A DNA stretch of 64,000 nucleotides from a bacterium (GTDB lineage: Bacteria; Margulisbacteria; Marinamargulisbacteria; UBA817; JABISL01): the NCBI GenBank assembly GCA_018700055.1, contig JABISL010000035.1:1-64000 (forward strand), read 5' to 3'. Within the stretch, counting starts at the first letter, position 1. Each line of letters opens with the position of its first letter. The notes under the pieces are model-generated. The model searched no databases, was not told where the DNA came from, and saw only the letters and a program-made list of their open reading frames with translations. Both the position numbers and the translations under genes were made by a program. This document shows, in pieces, positions 61,209 through 64,000 of this stretch.

Positions 61209-62741
61209 TTACATAGATTCTGGAGCAGTGATTCCTAACAAGCCCAAACAGTCCTTAATACCAAGCTGAGTCCAGCGTAACAACTGAAGTCGTTTGGCCT
61301 GCACATCACCCTCTGATTTAAGAATCGGACAGTGATGATAAAACCCGTGAAACAACTTAGCCAAAGAGACTGAATAGGTAGCAATTCGATGAGATTGCAT
61401 TTGGTTTGCAGATTCATAGATTTCATCATATAGCTGCAATAATGATAACGATAAGGATCGCTCATAATCTTCCAGGCTCAAGTCATCAACAGACAATGTC
61501 CCCCCTGGACCTTCCGCTTTCTCAAGGATTCGGCACATCCGTGCATGAGCATATTGAACATAGTACACAGGGTTTTCAGAATTCTGCTGTGTCGCCAATT
61601 GAAGGTCAAATTCCAAATGGGTATCCGCACTCTTTTGAATCATAAAGAATCGTAATGCATCCGCACCAATCTCATCCAAAACCTCTTCCAAAGTAATAAT
61701 CTCACCCGTACGTTTTGACATACGAACCTGTTCTCCATCACGGAATAACGTTACTAGCTGACCAATGATCACATCCAAAGAAGAGTCCGAGAGTGCCTTT
61801 ACAGCCGCCTTCACACGATTAATATACCCATGATGATCAGCCCCCCAGATATCAACAAGTCTGGTATAGCCTCTATTAATCTTTGAGCTGTGATAGGCAA
61901 TATCTACAGCAAAATATGTATATGCGCCATCTGCCTTCTTCAGTACACGATCCTTATCATCCCCATAGTCAGTCGACCGAAACCATAGCGCACCTTCAGA
62001 CTCATAGCTAAGCCCCTTTTCACCCAAAAGGTCCAACATAGCATCTACAGCCCCAGATTTATGTAATGACAACTCAGAAAACCAATCATCAAATTGGACA
62101 TCCATACGTCCAAGAACCTTTTTATGAGAGTCAATCATCGCTTGAACAGGATCTTCTACATCTGCCAGTTCATTAATATACGCACCATGATAGCCCCCTT
62201 CAGGAATAGCCTCACCTTTCTTAGAGGCTTCAACGCTCGCACGAAATAGTTTAATTTGATTCCCTGCATCATTAATATAGTTTTCGGTACTTACGTCACG
62301 ACCCACCTTAAGTAATAAACGCCGTAAGACATCACCAATCACAGCCCAACGCCCATGACCAATATGGAGCGGCCCTGTGGGGTTTGCGCACACATATTCC
62401 ATCAGTACTTTTTCAGAATGTTCAGGAAAGGTCACCCCATCATCAAACTGAGAGGCCAATCGACTCCAAATAAATTCAGAGGAAAGTTTCAAGTTTATAA
62501 ATCCGCCTAAAGACGATGCCGTAATTCCCTTAGCTGACAACTTTTCATTGATCTCCTCTACTAATCCCTCAGCAATTTGGGGAGGAGCCTTGCGTAAATG
62601 CTTGGCTAATTGAAAACTACAGTTTGTAGCAAAATCGCCGTGCCCCGCCTGCTTTGGAACTTCTATAGAGACTTTAAATTCTTCTGGAAGTGTCGCACTA
62701 AGTGCGTCAGAGACTAACTCCGAAAGATATGGTTTGATCAC
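61209..62741 (-). CDS. argS: Arginyl-tRNA synthetase
   Basis: Class I synthetase, 510 residues. It has the Arg-N domain, the HIGH motif in NPTGPLHIGHGRWAVIGDVL, YINDAGNQIKLFRASVE, VDIWGADHHGYINRVKAAVK and the KMSKS-equivalent VRMSKRTGEIITLEEVLDEI, plus the DALR anticodon domain (YAHARMCRILEKAEG to RLQLLRWTQLGIKDCLGLLG). Slightly shorter than usual (about 560). ATGA overlap with the SLH gene upstream. Confidence 0.95.
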   Translation of the reverse strand: MIKPYLSELVSDALSATLPEEFKVSIEVPKQAGHGDFATNCSFQLAKHLRKAPPQIAEGLVEEINEKLSAKGITASSLGGFINLKLSSEFIWSRLASQFDDGVTFPEHSEKVLMEYVCANPTGPLHIGHGRWAVIGDVLRRLLLKVGRDVSTENYINDAGNQIKLFRASVEASKKGEAIPEGGYHGAYINELADVEDPVQAMIDSHKKVLGRMDVQFDDWFSELSLHKSGAVDAMLDLLGEKGLSYESEGALWFRSTDYGDDKDRVLKKADGAYTYFAVDIAYHSSKINRGYTRLVDIWGADHHGYINRVKAAVKALSDSSLDVIIGQLVTLFRDGEQVRMSKRTGEIITLEEVLDEIGADALRFFMIQKSADTHLEFDLQLATQQNSENPVYYVQYAHARMCRILEKAEGPGGTLSVDDLSLEDYERSLSLSLLQLYDEIYESANQMQSHRIATYSVSLAKLFHGFYHHCPILKSEGDVQAKRLQLLRWTQLGIKDCLGLLGITAPESM

Positions 62742-64000
62742 CTAAAACGCTCAGAGATACGTCTATTTAGCTTAGGTAACTTCATCATCATCTTATAAAA
62801 TTCAGCCTTATTAACACGTGCTTTAGGTCTTAGTGATTTCGAATGGGTCAACAAATTATGATAATAAGACAATCGAATATCACCATTCGCCCAAGATGAA
62901 TCGCTTAAGTCCTTAAATGGTAATCGAAGCTTAGCCAACTTATCCGCAGAAATCGACTCATAGTTCCCCACGTTCACTAATGTGGATATAAGTTGCACAC
63001 GCGTAACAGGTTTTCCGGATTCGAATCGAGACGAGCGGATCCATCTCAATCCACCTGCATCAAACACGGCTTTAATATCCCGGTACTCTTTGTCTTTTTT
63101 TGAAACATCCTGATATACCAAGGGCGAATTATTTTTGTCTCGAAGATGCAATAGCTTGGCTATATCATGAACCATTTCACCACGAGTAATGATTCTCTTA
63201 GGACGAAATTTTTCCATTCGATCATCCAAAATTCGTGCAAATTTCATTTGAGCAGCGCCCTTCTGAAACCAATGCTTTTTCAGGTCTGAGTAAGACTCTA
63301 ACGACCACACTTTAAATCGATCACGACGTTTATTAAACACTTCTAAATGAATGTCATTGCCACCATCTCTAAGGTCATGTTTGTAAGAGAATCGCCCCTT
63401 TAGGGTAGGTCTAACAGTTCGGCCATTCACTTTAAACTCTTGCGGTGGAAAAATGGATCCTTTTAGTGTTACTTCGGAACCAATGATGATTTCGCCGTCT
63501 TCAGGAAATGTCAAATTAAAGACCCTTTTAGCATAATCATTCTTCCGTTTTTGAATCGTATAATCGACCAACACATCTGAAACAGAACGCTTAAATTTGT
63601 CAGTTAATTCAAAACCCTTAGAAAAGTCAGCCGCGAGAGCCATCGAGGCTTTAACCGACTTATTTCGCTTGGCATAGTCAATAAACGTTAACTGCGACAA
63701 ACGATACGTTTTATTAAATGCAGATGACTTAGGAATAAGTTTCTCTCTTAATGCGGCTCGAATGAACTTATACGTCCAATGCTGTGGGTGAACATCTTGA
63801 AAAGGAAGAGGCTGCCCCTCGTTCTTAAGTGGCAATCCATGCGCCTTAACCATAGATACTGCATATTCAAGTCGAGTTACAGATCGTTTAGGTCTAAAAA
63901 GGCCATTGGGGTATTCGCCCATAATATCTTTATTAGACACGTAAGAAATACTTGGCGCCGCCCAGTATTTTTTAGGAACATCTCGGAAAACACGCTTCTT
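62738..64000 (-). CDS. SLH-domain surface protein (N-terminus beyond window edge)
   Basis: The frame is open to the window edge, giving 420 visible residues and no start. SLH-like repeats flank a central domain. N-terminal: FRDVPKKYWAAPSISYVSNK with NGLFRPKRSVTRLEYAVSMV, and PFQDVHPQHWTYKFIRAALR. Central Ig-like: GSEVTLKGSIFPPQEFKVNG. C-terminal: VYQDVSKKDKEYRDIKAVFD and PFKDLSDSSWANGDIRLSYY with RPKARVNKAEFYKMMMKL. SLH domains bind cell-wall polymers, and in some diderm lineages anchor the outer membrane. It overlaps argS by 4 bp. Confidence 0.85.
   Translation of the reverse strand, partial: KKRVFRDVPKKYWAAPSISYVSNKDIMGEYPNGLFRPKRSVTRLEYAVSMVKAHGLPLKNEGQPLPFQDVHPQHWTYKFIRAALREKLIPKSSAFNKTYRLSQLTFIDYAKRNKSVKASMALAADFSKGFELTDKFKRSVSDVLVDYTIQKRKNDYAKRVFNLTFPEDGEIIIGSEVTLKGSIFPPQEFKVNGRTVRPTLKGRFSYKHDLRDGGNDIHLEVFNKRRDRFKVWSLESYSDLKKHWFQKGAAQMKFARILDDRMEKFRPKRIITRGEMVHDIAKLLHLRDKNNSPLVYQDVSKKDKEYRDIKAVFDAGGLRWIRSSRFESGKPVTRVQLISTLVNVGNYESISADKLAKLRLPFKDLSDSSWANGDIRLSYYHNLLTHSKSLRPKARVNKAEFYKMMMKLPKLNRRISERFR

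Noticed and set aside
1-64000. tRNA or rRNA genes
   Set aside because: No cloverleaf with a T-loop TTC-pattern or rRNA-like block was found in the intergenic stretches by eye; TTCGAAT-like strings lie inside coding genes.
1-64000. CRISPR array
   Set aside because: No regularly spaced direct repeats; the Cas4-like domain at 58148 is in a DUF2779 protein and not in a cas operon.

Overview
The window reads as a compact, moderately AT-rich chromosome segment from a Gram-negative-type bacterium. Signs of an outer membrane are YjbH-like and DUF481-type beta-barrel proteins, an OmpA-like MotB domain, an LpxB-like enzyme and an SLH-domain protein. It makes glutathione (gshA, gshB, glutaredoxins), menaquinone (menA, menE, menI, menB) and c-type haemoproteins (ResB/CcsA), and builds Fe-S clusters with a SUF system. 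This mix, with SLH domains and many unrecognised accessory proteins, would suit an uncultured lineage such as Candidatus Margulisbacteria. That placement is only a guess. No rRNA, tRNA, IS element, integrase or CRISPR array was found.

Layout. 1-9939 (minus) is one unbroken gene train. It begins with a reduced rotary-motor set (FliF-like, FliG, MotA, MotB, FliM-middle-domain protein), continues with two outer-membrane barrel/TPR proteins, and runs on into gshA, gshB, a glutaredoxin, bolA, a CGFS glutaredoxin and mutY. 10014-14055 holds cmoB, two envelope glycosyltransferase-like genes and pth. 14056-16438 is an accessory island with a candidate structured RNA, inverted repeats and small unknown genes. 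16439-20552 has a eukaryotic-type UDP-sugar pyrophosphorylase, an LpxB-like enzyme and a large unknown. 20588-25674 holds a carbohydrate-binding-type protein, tilS, a DUF192 protein and three menaquinone genes. 25703-28870 is a second accessory stretch: a large unknown, a membrane LuxR regulator and a frameshifted unknown. 29096-31615 is a class I aldolase, an A-type Fe-S carrier and an orphan DNA methyltransferase. 31612-35273 (minus) is cysE-trpC-trpF-L,D-transpeptidase-DUF481. 35313-46457 is mainly housekeeping: priA, a cation antiporter, fabI, a DUF393-LMF1 fusion with no usual start codon, hisS, aspS, hisA and a Na/Pi symporter. 46454-52297 (minus) is the suf operon under an Rrf2 regulator. 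52486-60500 is an SDR gene, a lipoprotein, resB-ccsA, an M20 peptidase, a DUF2779 nuclease and menB. 60588-64000 (minus) is an SRPBCC protein, argS and a truncated SLH protein.

Two things stand out. The first is the motor locus. It keeps the parts for torque generation (stator, FliG, FliM core, FliF tail) but no rod, hook, filament or export genes are visible. FliF lacks most of its ring domains, and the operon continues into outer-membrane proteins. This suggests a rotary machine that is not a flagellum. The second is transcript architecture. About a dozen first genes have a TATAAT-like -10 hexamer ending only 5-11 nt before the start codon, with no ribosome binding site. That predicts widespread leaderless mRNAs beside a separate class of genes with strong AGGAGG sites.
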